This document shows positions 5,776-12,919 of a DNA stretch of 13,351 bases, in pieces. The notes beneath the pieces are model-generated. The model worked only from the letters and a program-made list of their open reading frames with translations. It had not been told where the DNA came from and made no database searches. The stretch lies in the NCBI GenBank assembly GCA_027619145.1, contig JAQCGA010000043.1, positions 1 to 13,351 of the forward strand, given 5' to 3'. This DNA comes from a bacterium (GTDB lineage Bacteria; Latescibacterota; UBA2968; GCA-2709665). Within the stretch, counting starts at the first letter, position 1; the number at the start of each line of letters is the position of its first letter. Position numbers and translations under genes: made by a program.

Positions 5776-6120
5776 TTATTTCAGGTATGTATCCTTGACC
5801 GCAATTTTCCCATCCCGGAAGGTGAAGATGTCGCAGCCTCGCTCTTCGACTACCGTGCCGTCTTCCGCATCGGTGCCTGAGAAGACCCATTCGGATACGC
5901 CACGGTTGCCGCTGACGAAATGGGTATCGTTTTTCCAGCGAGCATTGGGGAATGCCTCGAATACGGAGGTAAATGCTTCGCGCACGGCTGTGGAGCCTTC
6001 GGCCCTTGTTCCGCTGGAGGAGATGAATACGCCTTCTTCGGACATGTGCGCCATTAGTGTGTCAATATCGTGTTTGTTCCAGGCATCGGCGAAGGCCTTT
6101 AGAAATGGCACAGTGGGCAT
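5776..6120 (-). CDS. NTF2/SnoaL-like small protein
   Basis: I choose the ATG at 6120 because AAAGGAG lies 5-6 bases before it; an upstream in-frame ATG at 6237 would overlap the kinase fragment and has no such site. The 114-residue product is a cone-shaped alpha+beta protein of the NTF2-like superfamily (SnoaL-like, PF12680): helix PFLKAFADAWNKHDIDTLMA, then MSEEGVFISSSGTRAEGSTAVREAFTSVFEAFPNARW, then FVSGNRGVSEWVFSGT and CDIFTFRDGKIAVKDTYL. This fold hosts polyketide cyclases, ketosteroid isomerases and many stress proteins, so activity cannot be told from fold alone. It is the last gene of the four-gene cluster, 40 bases after the kinase fragment. Confidence 0.8.
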   Translation of the reverse strand: MPTVPFLKAFADAWNKHDIDTLMAHMSEEGVFISSSGTRAEGSTAVREAFTSVFEAFPNARWKNDTHFVSGNRGVSEWVFSGTDAEDGTVVEERGCDIFTFRDGKIAVKDTYLK

Positions 6121-6160
6121 GGAGGCTCCTTTGTTTCTGGATATTTTTGAGGGCGAGGTT

Positions 6161-6469
6161 TTATTCGAAGAGAAATGGGGTTCCGGAAAGTCGTTGCTCG
6201 TAATGTTGGCAGAGAGATGGGATCTGGTGGAAGTCATACCCTGGATCGTTGACCCACCAGGAGAGGTGGTATAGTTGAGATAAAATGAAGTAGTCTTCGA
6301 TTGTCTGCAAAACTGGGAGCTTGTAGGTCTGGGCGTAGGTTTCTATAAATTGGTGTCTGAGGTCCGAGGTTAATTGTGTGAGGGTCCATGCGATATCGTG
6401 TGTAAAGGAGCCATAGCCGGAGTTGTCGAAGTCAATGAGTAAGAAGTGTCCTTTGGGAAGTGTTTTCAT
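6161..6469 (-). pseudogene. Phosphotransferase (APH-like) C-terminal fragment
   Basis: 102 residues from an ATG at 6469 that overlaps the nucleosidase stop by four bases (ATGA, 6469-6466). The frame opens LLIDFDNSGYGSFTHDIAWTL, which matches the metal-binding D-F-D segment and following helix of aminoglycoside phosphotransferase/choline kinase-type enzymes (APH family, PF01636), then the helical C-terminal lobe (FIETYAQTYKL, IEDYFILSQLYHLSWW). The N-lobe with the ATP lysine and the catalytic loop (H-x-D-x-x-x-x-N) are missing, so it cannot be a working kinase. An alternative ATG at 6496 adds nine residues without a family match. The neat ATGA overlap is odd for a remnant: either the fragment is still translated for another reason, or a deletion landed there by chance. 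Confidence 0.6.
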
Positions 6470-7173
6470 GAAGGTTTCGTTGCTTTCTCTAACCATGCTG
6501 GGAGATGGAGGATGAGATTGTTCATGACCTTTGCTGTATTGTGTACATAAACCTGCACGTTGCCTTCGTAGGCTTCTCCACTTTCATTTCCTACCAGGTC
6601 TGTAACGCCGCGCAAGATGAGACATCTGACTTTATTCTGGTTCGATACCCAGGCAATTGCGCCCGATTCCCAATCTCCTGCTACTGCATTGTAGGTGGAC
6701 TTTAGATCTGGGATATCTTCTGCAACGATGTCGCGATCTGCGGATACAAGAAGGGTTCTTGTTACGGGTTGAGGATACGGTTCCTGGAACCAGGTTAGAT
6801 CTATTTCAGTTGCATAATGTCCAATGGATTCCTGAGCATCCAACATTTGTTCGATGATGTCATAGACAATGGTTCGCTCTACCAGGACGATTGTATCTTT
6901 GGTTATCGTTCCTTCAAATCCGCCGCAGGTGCCCAGGTTGAGGACAAGATCTGGAGACCAGTGGTCGATGGCATATTGGGTGGAGGCCGCTGCTGAAATT
7001 TTGCCCCAGCCACCCTGGAAAAAGAAGGTCGATTGTTGAGTACCTGCGATATCGAAATGAGTTTCAAACCATTGTCCGTAAGGAGAGATTTGGAATTTAG
7101 CATTCGGGAAAATCGTTCTGATCACTTCCCATTCGATATCGGCTGAGATGATGATTACGACGGAGGATGACAT
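6466..7173 (-). CDS. MTA/SAH nucleosidase-like protein (purine phosphorylase superfamily)
   Basis: The 235-residue protein has the PNP/UDP fold (PF01048): strand VVIIISADIEWEVI (5-18), GGWGKISAAASTQYAID, LNLGTCGGF (79-86), GDWESGAIAWV (167-176) and ILRGVTDLVGN (186-196). By alignment with E. coli MtnN the three catalytic residues are kept: E16 (Glu12), E169 in the M/W-E-S-A-A motif (Glu174) and D192 in the R-G-V-(S/T)-D motif (Asp197). This predicts irreversible cleavage of methylthioadenosine or S-adenosylhomocysteine to adenine plus the thio-ribose, though futalosine hydrolases and other nucleosidases share these motifs. The length fits. It lies 74 bases after a SAM-dependent methyltransferase, whose product is SAH. 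The short AAGG site before the ATG at 7173 supports that start. Confidence 0.8.
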   Translation of the reverse strand: MSSSVVIIISADIEWEVIRTIFPNAKFQISPYGQWFETHFDIAGTQQSTFFFQGGWGKISAAASTQYAIDHWSPDLVLNLGTCGGFEGTITKDTIVLVERTIVYDIIEQMLDAQESIGHYATEIDLTWFQEPYPQPVTRTLLVSADRDIVAEDIPDLKSTYNAVAGDWESGAIAWVSNQNKVRCLILRGVTDLVGNESGEAYEGNVQVYVHNTAKVMNNLILHLPAWLEKATKPS

Positions 7174-7247
7174 AACGGACCTTGAGGAAGTCTGTGGCGA
7201 CGGTTTGTGTGAAATGGATGTTGCTGCGTTTCTTTATGAAGCCGTTC

Positions 7248-8057
7248 TTATTTTTGGACTACCCAATAGGGCGTTGTTAAATCGCTTGATCCTGCATAGG
7301 GAGCGCCGTCGTGTGAGCCATAGACCTGCCACTCGCTAAATCCTGCGAGACGTAAAAGGAGCTGGAATTCATCTTTGTAGATCCAGCGTGAATGTAGCGG
7401 TACTTCATGGCGCTTTCCATCGTAGGCAAATACCCAGTAAATCGTCTCGCGTTGTTCGCCCAGGTCAATTCTGGTTTTATGTGTGACCTCTATGGGTAAC
7501 CCGGTCTGCGGGTGCTCGAATTCGCCGAATTCTTCTTCGACGAGTGGGTGACGAAGATTTTTTAGCAGATCTTTATCCAGGGATGGAATGTAGAAATTGA
7601 GCAACAAATGTCCGCCTGGTTCTAAGTGCGCATGAATATTTTTCAGACAAGCGATTTGCTCCTCTTGAGTAGATATGAGCATAAAGGCAGAGGCTGGTAC
7701 AAGGATGGCGGCGAAGCGTTGTTCGTATTTGAAGTTGACGAATGTTTGTTGGCTGACGCGAGGGATTACCTCGTGTACCTCTTGCTCGCTGGCTTTTTGG
7801 CGTAACTGTGCGAGCATTTCTTCGCTGATATCGAAACCCCAAATGGAGTGGCCGAGTTTGGCCAGGCGTAAGAGGATAGAACCCGTTCCGCAGGACGCCT
7901 CCAAGATTGGCCCTTTGATGTGCTGTAGCTGGTCGCGGTAAAATTGGAATTCGCGTTCGTGGACGTTGCGGCGACCTCCACGTTCATTCCACTGATCATA
8001 GACGATTCCCCACCATTCGCTTTCATAGTTTTCTTCACTCAAAAATCTATCTCCCAT
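7248..8057 (-). CDS. Class I SAM-dependent methyltransferase
   Basis: 269 residues. Motif I is ILEASCGTGSILLRLA (51-66); the acidic residue that binds the ribose hydroxyls follows in GFDIS (74-78); LEPGGHLLLNFY (145-156) is the post-III strand, all in the usual order for a Rossmann-like methyltransferase. Before it, ESEWWGIVYDQWN is the N-terminal cap helix region. The part from about 180 (H-P-Q-T-G-L-P-I-E-V, then R-W-I-Y-K-D-E-F-Q-L-L-L-R-L-A-G-F) matches the common end of this group. The substrate is unknown; small molecules are typical for this family. It starts the four-gene minus-strand cluster; the ribosome binding site before the ATG at 8057 is weak. Confidence 0.85.
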   Translation of the reverse strand: MGDRFLSEENYESEWWGIVYDQWNERGGRRNVHEREFQFYRDQLQHIKGPILEASCGTGSILLRLAKLGHSIWGFDISEEMLAQLRQKASEQEVHEVIPRVSQQTFVNFKYEQRFAAILVPASAFMLISTQEEQIACLKNIHAHLEPGGHLLLNFYIPSLDKDLLKNLRHPLVEEEFGEFEHPQTGLPIEVTHKTRIDLGEQRETIYWVFAYDGKRHEVPLHSRWIYKDEFQLLLRLAGFSEWQVYGSHDGAPYAGSSDLTTPYWVVQK

Positions 8058-8136
8058 ATTTCACCCACAGTGGCTTACGATCCCCAGGATGAATTTTTGT
8101 ACTCATCTTCAATCAATCTCTCAATCAGTGATAGAA

Positions 8137-8170
8137 ATTCCCGCAGCGTTTGGCTGGTGTCAGCGGGAAT
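8137..8170 (-). terminator. Terminator-like hairpin overlapping the glycoside hydrolase stop
   Basis: ATTCCCGC (8137-8144) pairs with GCGGGAAT (8163-8170) around an 18-base loop. Read on the minus strand, the first arm overlaps the last codons of the glycoside hydrolase gene (stop 8162-8160) and the second is followed by TTCTATC. The long loop makes it weak, but the arms share GCGGGAATTTCT and ATTCCCGCTGA with the terminator at 1819-1850. Confidence 0.45.
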
Positions 8171-11100
8171 AGATCCGAATTGGGCCGTATAGACCTGCTT
8201 TCGGCTCCCATTCACTTGAGCCCCGGCAGGAAGGCCGGTCGACGGATTCCAACAGGTTCGCCATCGAATTGGTCACTGAGATTTCTAACAGGTTCTCGCC
8301 CGCGCTCAGGACCTGGTCTATACGGAAACGGTATGGCCCCCAGCTTCTTCGACCGATTTCCTGGCCATTGATCCGCAGTTCGGCGACGCAACGGATGTTA
8401 CCCAGGTCCAGCCAGATGTCGTTATTGACTGATTCAAACCGAACCTTTCGCCTGTACGTGAGTGAACCGATGTAACTCTTCATTCCGAAGGCGGCCCAGC
8501 CACCTTGCGTAATCCGAGTGCGGGGCGTTCGTAAAAGCGGAATGCCATCGTCATCGGTGTCGTCATAGAAATCACCGATCAATGCGATCGGTTCCAGGCA
8601 ATCGGCCCCGAACTTCCTGGCCATGCCAACGTCGGGGTGATAGTGATCGTTGATTTTGGTCTTTACCGCTAGAATATTGAGTCCAGGCGCGGCTCTATCG
8701 GAAATGGCGAACCGGGTATTCGCATAGTCCCACAGCGTGTATGGGTCAGGTTTGCAGATTCTCTCTCCGTTCAGGTAGACCTCGAAGAAGTCCGAATTGT
8801 CCAGAACAACCGCAAGATCCTCAGGGCGGTGTTCCGTTCGGAACATGCATTTGTACCACACGAATTTCGACTCCGCCGGATTCAACAGAAATGGCAATCT
8901 CCCTCGCTCCAATCCTGTCCAGGTCTCATCGGGCGTCCCATCCTGCCATCGCTCGTCCACGCCCACATTCTGCGGATCCAGCCTGATCACGGGCGTGAGC
9001 CTGGCGATATTGGGATCTTCCCTGATCACGTCCCATTCAACCCGTCCCAATGACCGTTGCTGCCAAACGGTGCTATAGGCCAGTGTCGGTGGACTGTGGA
9101 AAGGGGACACGCCGATATCGAACCCAAAATGATACTCGCCAGTGACGGGGCATGGTTCATCACTCGCCAGGAGGATGAACCCCTCTCCTGGCGACAGGCG
9201 CAATCGCAATGCCGAATCGGATACCGAGGCATTCGCCACGGAGTAGACCTGGCCGTCATCGGGGCTCCACAGCGTCAATGGCTTGTGGGTTCGCAATTCG
9301 GCGCGGACATTCGCTTCACGTTCGCCCATGTTGACGATGTGGAATAGATCCCTATCGCCAGAACGCCGCCGGACGAGCAGGACCTCCTCGGCGCCTACCC
9401 CCGTCAGTCGGGCCGCGGGAGATTCGTTTAGTACACAGTCCAGGGACTCCATGATCAGTTCCCATGAGTCATCGCGATCCGTCTCAATGTGGGTGACATT
9501 GGGCAAGGTAAGGATTTCCAGAGTGCGTGCTTGAACATCGAAGCCTTCATCAATGGAAATCGACGGCAGAGCGCCCAGAAAGATCACCTGGCCTCCGGCC
9601 ACCGCGAAGTCCTTCAGCTTCTCGAATACATCCAATGAAAGGGCGTGTGCGGCTGGAACAACCAGAGTTGCCAATTCCAGATCGCCGACATGAGCATGGC
9701 TGTCTCTCAGGAGAGCGTCTTGCCAGATTTCCTCGAAGACGATTTCCCAGTCCCAACGTCCTCTCGTCAACGCCTCAGCCGCATTCTGGCAAATGCGATT
9801 TGTCTGGGTCAACATCCGGCAATCCAGATCATTTATCCCAAAGCGCTTGCCCCGTTCGCATTTCAACACCTGTGCAGTGAGTGCCGGGTGTAGTAAACCG
9901 ATCCGGGCAGGTATCCTGCCAACGGTGGCCATCAAAGAGGATCGCCCCGCTGACTCTGCGAAATCGCGGTAGTGTTTCCACCAGGGAGTCGTGAAATGTT
10001 TGGATCCTATTGCGCGCTTGCGAAAGCTATCGAAGGAGAGCCTCAGCGTGTTGTCGTTGATCAGGTTGATCCCCAACGCCGTCAGCCAATGAGCTTGGAT
10101 CATATGGTCTTCAGGGGCGACATTGAAAGGCAACGCACCGTAGGCCTCGCACATGACTCGCGCCGTATTGTTGAAGCGCGCTGTAGCGGCAGCGAGCCGA
10201 ATTGCCAAAATCAGGCCTGCCGGTGAATAGTGCCTTCCTCGATAAGGATCCTCATCCTCCCTGTACGCCGGAGCTACGCCGTAGTTGCTCTGCCCCTCCA
10301 GCAAATCTGATCCGGGGATTGACATATGCCGCCTGACCGGCCAAACACCGCCCTGACCCTCTATTTCCTGTTCGGGGCTCTCCTCGCCGAGAAGATGTCC
10401 GGTGAAATCCACGCCACATTCCGCGCACCAATTGTTTATTCTGCGCAGGTGTTCCCCCAGTTTCTCGCCGACCAACTGCCAGTACGTGCCCCGGATCTTG
10501 AACCGCTTGGGAGAGTTGGAGACAAGTATATGAGGGAAACAGTTCTCCAGGGAGTCGCCATAGCGTTTCGCGAATTCACCAGCTATTTCCTGATTGTAGT
10601 GGAGTCCAGAGACTCTGGGCTCGTCGTGGAAAAAGCCGCATAGCGTTGTTCCGAAGTACTGCTTCATCCGTTCGAAATAGGCCTCATGGGTCATTTCCAT
10701 GAAAAGCCTGGAGGCATCTTCACGCAGCAGGTCGGTGTAGCCATTTCCTTTGAGGTCTTTGCGCCACAGGACTCCGCTGTTGCTTACCCATTTTTGATGG
10801 GCGTGACCTTGACTCAATACCAGGATGCTCTGTTCCGTTTCCGCATCGTTTGTCCAACGTACCGTGGTTTTGTCGTCTGCGCTCCGAATGTCGACGTTGG
10901 GCTCCTCGACCATACTGGCACCGTTGACACGCCACGCCTTCCAAAACTCACGCTGAATGACCACCTCTGCCGTGCCACCTGGTGCGATCGGACCGGAGAT
11001 TGTTGCCTCGATTGCATGGATAGCGTATTCAGGATGAAGATCCGTCAATTTTCCGGCACACGAGCCATTGGGCCAGTCATAATCGTCGTAAATCCATACG

Positions 11101-11384
11101 GTCATTCCCTTCTTCCGGCAATACGCGAGGGTCTTTTCGACGATATGAAACCATGCTTCAGAGAGATACTCTATTTCCATCCCGAACACGGGGAAGATGA
11201 AAAAGGAGCGGAGACCTTGTTCATACATTGTATCGACACTTCGATAGACTTCGCTTTCTGAACACCTGCCGGTGTAGCAGAGCCAGGGCACCGGGCGGAA
11301 TTCATCTGGCGGGGTGGCGAACATCCTTGCCAGTGTGGGATTGGGAAGTTTATCTTCCGTGTTAAATTGAGACCAGAGCGCCAT
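8160..11384 (-). CDS. GH106-like glycoside hydrolase (alpha-L-rhamnosidase type), cytoplasmic
   Basis: The 1074-residue protein starts at the ATG at 11384 behind GAGGAGG. The TIM-barrel opening PVPWLCYTGRCSESEV (31-46), FFIFPVFGMEIEYLSEAW (61-78) and TVWIYDDYDWPNGSCAGKL (95-113) is characteristic of family 106 (PF17132), as is GFFHDEPR (250-257), where Glu255 is a candidate acid/base; E413 in MCEAYGA follows. A Rossmann-like domain (about 560-640, LVVPAAHALS ... GGQVIFLGALP) and two beta-sandwich domains of galactose-binding or GH2 sugar-binding type (about 835-930 and 960-1074, F-E-V-Y-L-N-G-E and A-E-L-R-I-N-G-Q-E-I) complete it. Family members remove terminal alpha-L-rhamnose from plant or microbial glycans, but specificity is broad. 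No signal peptide is present, unlike most secreted members, so small imported oligosaccharides are likely substrates. Confidence 0.75.
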   Translation of the reverse strand: MALWSQFNTEDKLPNPTLARMFATPPDEFRPVPWLCYTGRCSESEVYRSVDTMYEQGLRSFFIFPVFGMEIEYLSEAWFHIVEKTLAYCRKKGMTVWIYDDYDWPNGSCAGKLTDLHPEYAIHAIEATISGPIAPGGTAEVVIQREFWKAWRVNGASMVEEPNVDIRSADDKTTVRWTNDAETEQSILVLSQGHAHQKWVSNSGVLWRKDLKGNGYTDLLREDASRLFMEMTHEAYFERMKQYFGTTLCGFFHDEPRVSGLHYNQEIAGEFAKRYGDSLENCFPHILVSNSPKRFKIRGTYWQLVGEKLGEHLRRINNWCAECGVDFTGHLLGEESPEQEIEGQGGVWPVRRHMSIPGSDLLEGQSNYGVAPAYREDEDPYRGRHYSPAGLILAIRLAAATARFNNTARVMCEAYGALPFNVAPEDHMIQAHWLTALGINLINDNTLRLSFDSFRKRAIGSKHFTTPWWKHYRDFAESAGRSSLMATVGRIPARIGLLHPALTAQVLKCERGKRFGINDLDCRMLTQTNRICQNAAEALTRGRWDWEIVFEEIWQDALLRDSHAHVGDLELATLVVPAAHALSLDVFEKLKDFAVAGGQVIFLGALPSISIDEGFDVQARTLEILTLPNVTHIETDRDDSWELIMESLDCVLNESPAARLTGVGAEEVLLVRRRSGDRDLFHIVNMGEREANVRAELRTHKPLTLWSPDDGQVYSVANASVSDSALRLRLSPGEGFILLASDEPCPVTGEYHFGFDIGVSPFHSPPTLAYSTVWQQRSLGRVEWDVIREDPNIARLTPVIRLDPQNVGVDERWQDGTPDETWTGLERGRLPFLLNPAESKFVWYKCMFRTEHRPEDLAVVLDNSDFFEVYLNGERICKPDPYTLWDYANTRFAISDRAAPGLNILAVKTKINDHYHPDVGMARKFGADCLEPIALIGDFYDDTDDDGIPLLRTPRTRITQGGWAAFGMKSYIGSLTYRRKVRFESVNNDIWLDLGNIRCVAELRINGQEIGRRSWGPYRFRIDQVLSAGENLLEISVTNSMANLLESVDRPSCRGSSEWEPKAGLYGPIRIYSR

Positions 11385-11596
11385 CTTCGGTTGCCTCCTC
11401 TGTGTGTGCCGGTGTTAATCCCTACCCCGTCATCTGCACTCCCTTCGTTGCCATTCTCTCCATCTGTCTGCTTCTCACCCACTTGCTCTCCCTTACGCAC
11501 AATAAGCGTTTCACCCAGACAAGCCAATGCAACGAAGGCAAGGTGCAACGCTTCGTAGGCTGTTGTCTGTCGCCGCAGACTCATGGAGGGGAACCG

Positions 11597-11740
11597 CTAC
11601 TTTATCTGAGGAAGCGGCGGCGTGTCCTCGACAATTTTCTGTGCTTCCTCCGTTGAAATTCCGTCCAAAGGAGTTGAGAAGACCTTCTTGTGTATTCGTT
11701 TTCTAGGAATTCTTTCCCGCCGATCAACCTTTCTCCTCAA
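11597..11740 (-). CDS. Possible small basic protein overlapping the Gfo/Idh/MocA gene
   Basis: A 47-codon frame from a TTG at 11740, beginning inside the end of the oxidoreductase gene (stop 11726-11724), reads RRERIPRKRIHKKVFSTPLD (about 7-26) then GISTEEAQKIVEDTPPLPQIK and stops at TAG (11599-11597). The segment VFSTPLDGISTEEAQKIVED looks protein-like: a Lys/Arg-rich start followed by an S-T-P-L-(D/E)-G-I-S-x-E-E-A helix. No ribosome binding site precedes the TTG; translation would have to be coupled to the upstream gene. I do not recognise a named family. It could be the remnant of a longer gene or a chance frame. Confidence 0.3.
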   Translation of the reverse strand: MRRKVDRRERIPRKRIHKKVFSTPLDGISTEEAQKIVEDTPPLPQIK

Positions 11741-12713
11741 CGCGTTTCTGCATGGGATCGTAGCCGACAGTGAGTGGGAGTTCGACGAGTTCACCCAGGC
11801 GGGCGGATTCGTGGATGGCCATGAGCAGTTCGGTGGTGGCGCGGCCTGTTTCTCCGGTGCTGCGGTGTTCGGGGCCACCTTCGAGCCAGGCGATCATTTC
11901 ACGGGTTTGTTCGATGAAACCCTGGTTGGGTTCTTCGCGGATTTCGGTGAGGCCGGTTTTGTTGTAGAGGTTTACGCCCTGGATGAAGGTTTCCAGGCTG
12001 CCTTCGGTGCCCACCACGCGGAAGCGGAATCCGTCTTCAAGTACGCGTTCGCCCATTTCGAGCATGGCGCGGGTGCCGGTTTTGAAGGCGATGAGGCCCA
12101 GGCCGGATTCTTCGGCGGGAGAGGATTGGTAGAATTTATCTCCTTTGCGGGAAGCGTGACCCATAACCCAGTCCGCATCTGGATCGCCCAGGAGGTAACG
12201 CATCAGGTCCACAATGTGGGTTCCGTTGTCCACGATGCAGCTGGTGAGATAACACCAGACCAGGCGTGGTTCGCCAATGGCTCCCTGCGCGATGAGGTCG
12301 CGGGCTTTGTTGAAGTTGGGGTTTTGCCGGTGACGATGGGCAATGACGAGTTTGGTGCCACTTTTTCGGCAGGCGTTGCGCATGGCATCTGCATTGTCCA
12401 GGCCCAGACACATGGGTTTTTCGCAGAGTACGGCTTTGGCCCCGGCTGTGGCGGCGGCAATGGTTTGTTCGGCGTGGGCTTTGGGGTAGGTGCAGATGCT
12501 GACGAGGTGGATATTTTTTTCTTTTTGGAAGAGGTCTTCGTGGGAGGCGTACCGACCGGGAATGTTGAACTCGTCGCAGACTTTCTTCAGGTTTTCCGGG
12601 TTGATGTCGCAGGCGGCAACCAGCTCTACATTTCCCTGTTCCAGATAGGCTTTTGCGTGGCGGTAAGAGATGCCGCCGCATCCGATGAGGGCGGCGCGAT
12701 ACTGGGTAGACAT
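11724..12713 (-). CDS. Gfo/Idh/MocA-family NAD(P)-dependent oxidoreductase
   Basis: I take the ATG at 12713 (GGAGGAT 8-9 bases upstream) rather than the ATG at 12890, which adds 59 residues of proline-rich sequence read through an intergenic repeat. The 329-residue protein has the Rossmann start AALIGCGGISYRHAKAY (7-23), the strand end LVAACDINP (31-39), VSICTYPKAH (71-80), the signature C97-E-K99-P with the catalytic Lys99, and D162-N-G-T-H166-I-V-D in the second domain, where Asp162 and His166 are the usual substrate-contact positions. Family members oxidise or reduce a sugar, inositol or amino sugar hydroxyl with NAD(P); the exact substrate is not predictable. It lies next to a GH106-like gene and diverges from an enolase-superfamily gene, which fits carbohydrate breakdown. 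Confidence 0.88.
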   Translation of the reverse strand: MSTQYRAALIGCGGISYRHAKAYLEQGNVELVAACDINPENLKKVCDEFNIPGRYASHEDLFQKEKNIHLVSICTYPKAHAEQTIAAATAGAKAVLCEKPMCLGLDNADAMRNACRKSGTKLVIAHRHRQNPNFNKARDLIAQGAIGEPRLVWCYLTSCIVDNGTHIVDLMRYLLGDPDADWVMGHASRKGDKFYQSSPAEESGLGLIAFKTGTRAMLEMGERVLEDGFRFRVVGTEGSLETFIQGVNLYNKTGLTEIREEPNQGFIEQTREMIAWLEGGPEHRSTGETGRATTELLMAIHESARLGELVELPLTVGYDPMQKRVEEKG

Positions 12714-12763
12714 TTGAAAATCCTCCAGAGGATTTAATAGGGTATGCCCCGCCGTGCTGTTGG

Positions 12764-12810
12764 CCTCCCCCTCGCCCGCATTCGCGGGGGGGGGGGCCGG
12801 GGGGTGAGGG
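12764..12810. repeat. GC-rich palindromic intergenic repeat with an 11-G run
   Basis: CCTCCCCCTCGCCCGC (12764-12779), loop ATTC, then GCGGG running into a tract of 11 G (12786-12796), CC, six G and TGAGGG. The order CCTCACCCC...CCGGCCCC...CCTCTCCCGCAT...GCGGGAGAGG is a widespread intergenic repeat; this copy is degenerate, with the pyrimidine-rich arm eroded into a G tract. It lies in the gap between the divergent oxidoreductase and enolase-superfamily genes and may also have been miscounted by sequencing. Confidence 0.6.
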
Positions 12811-12919
12811 CTCGTAATTTTGCTTGAAACTGCCGATCTTTTGGGATACCATGTGCAGGGTACGATAGGGATATTTCTGGGGAAACACAAGCGCGGATTG
12901 TAGAAAAAGGGGTATTAGA

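Noticed and set aside
11171..11584. Minus-strand ORF of 137 codons starting MSLRRQTTAYEALHL
   Set aside because: Its second half is the glycoside hydrolase gene in another frame, and I recognise no family in the first 57 residues. It could be a remnant, but I cannot support it.
11622..12737. Plus-strand open frame of 371 codons
   Set aside because: It is the antisense shadow of the Gfo/Idh/MocA gene, is Gly/Phe/Val-rich with no family motif, and has no ribosome binding site.
12714..12890. Longer start (12890) for the Gfo/Idh/MocA gene
   Set aside because: The added 59 residues are a proline-rich translation of the intergenic repeat; the ATG at 12713 has a strong ribosome binding site and the Rossmann motif follows at once.
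12830..12900. Possible promoters in the divergent gap (for example TTGTGT-17-TATCGT on the minus strand)
   Set aside because: Only partial matches to the consensus; such matches are expected by chance in 200 bases.
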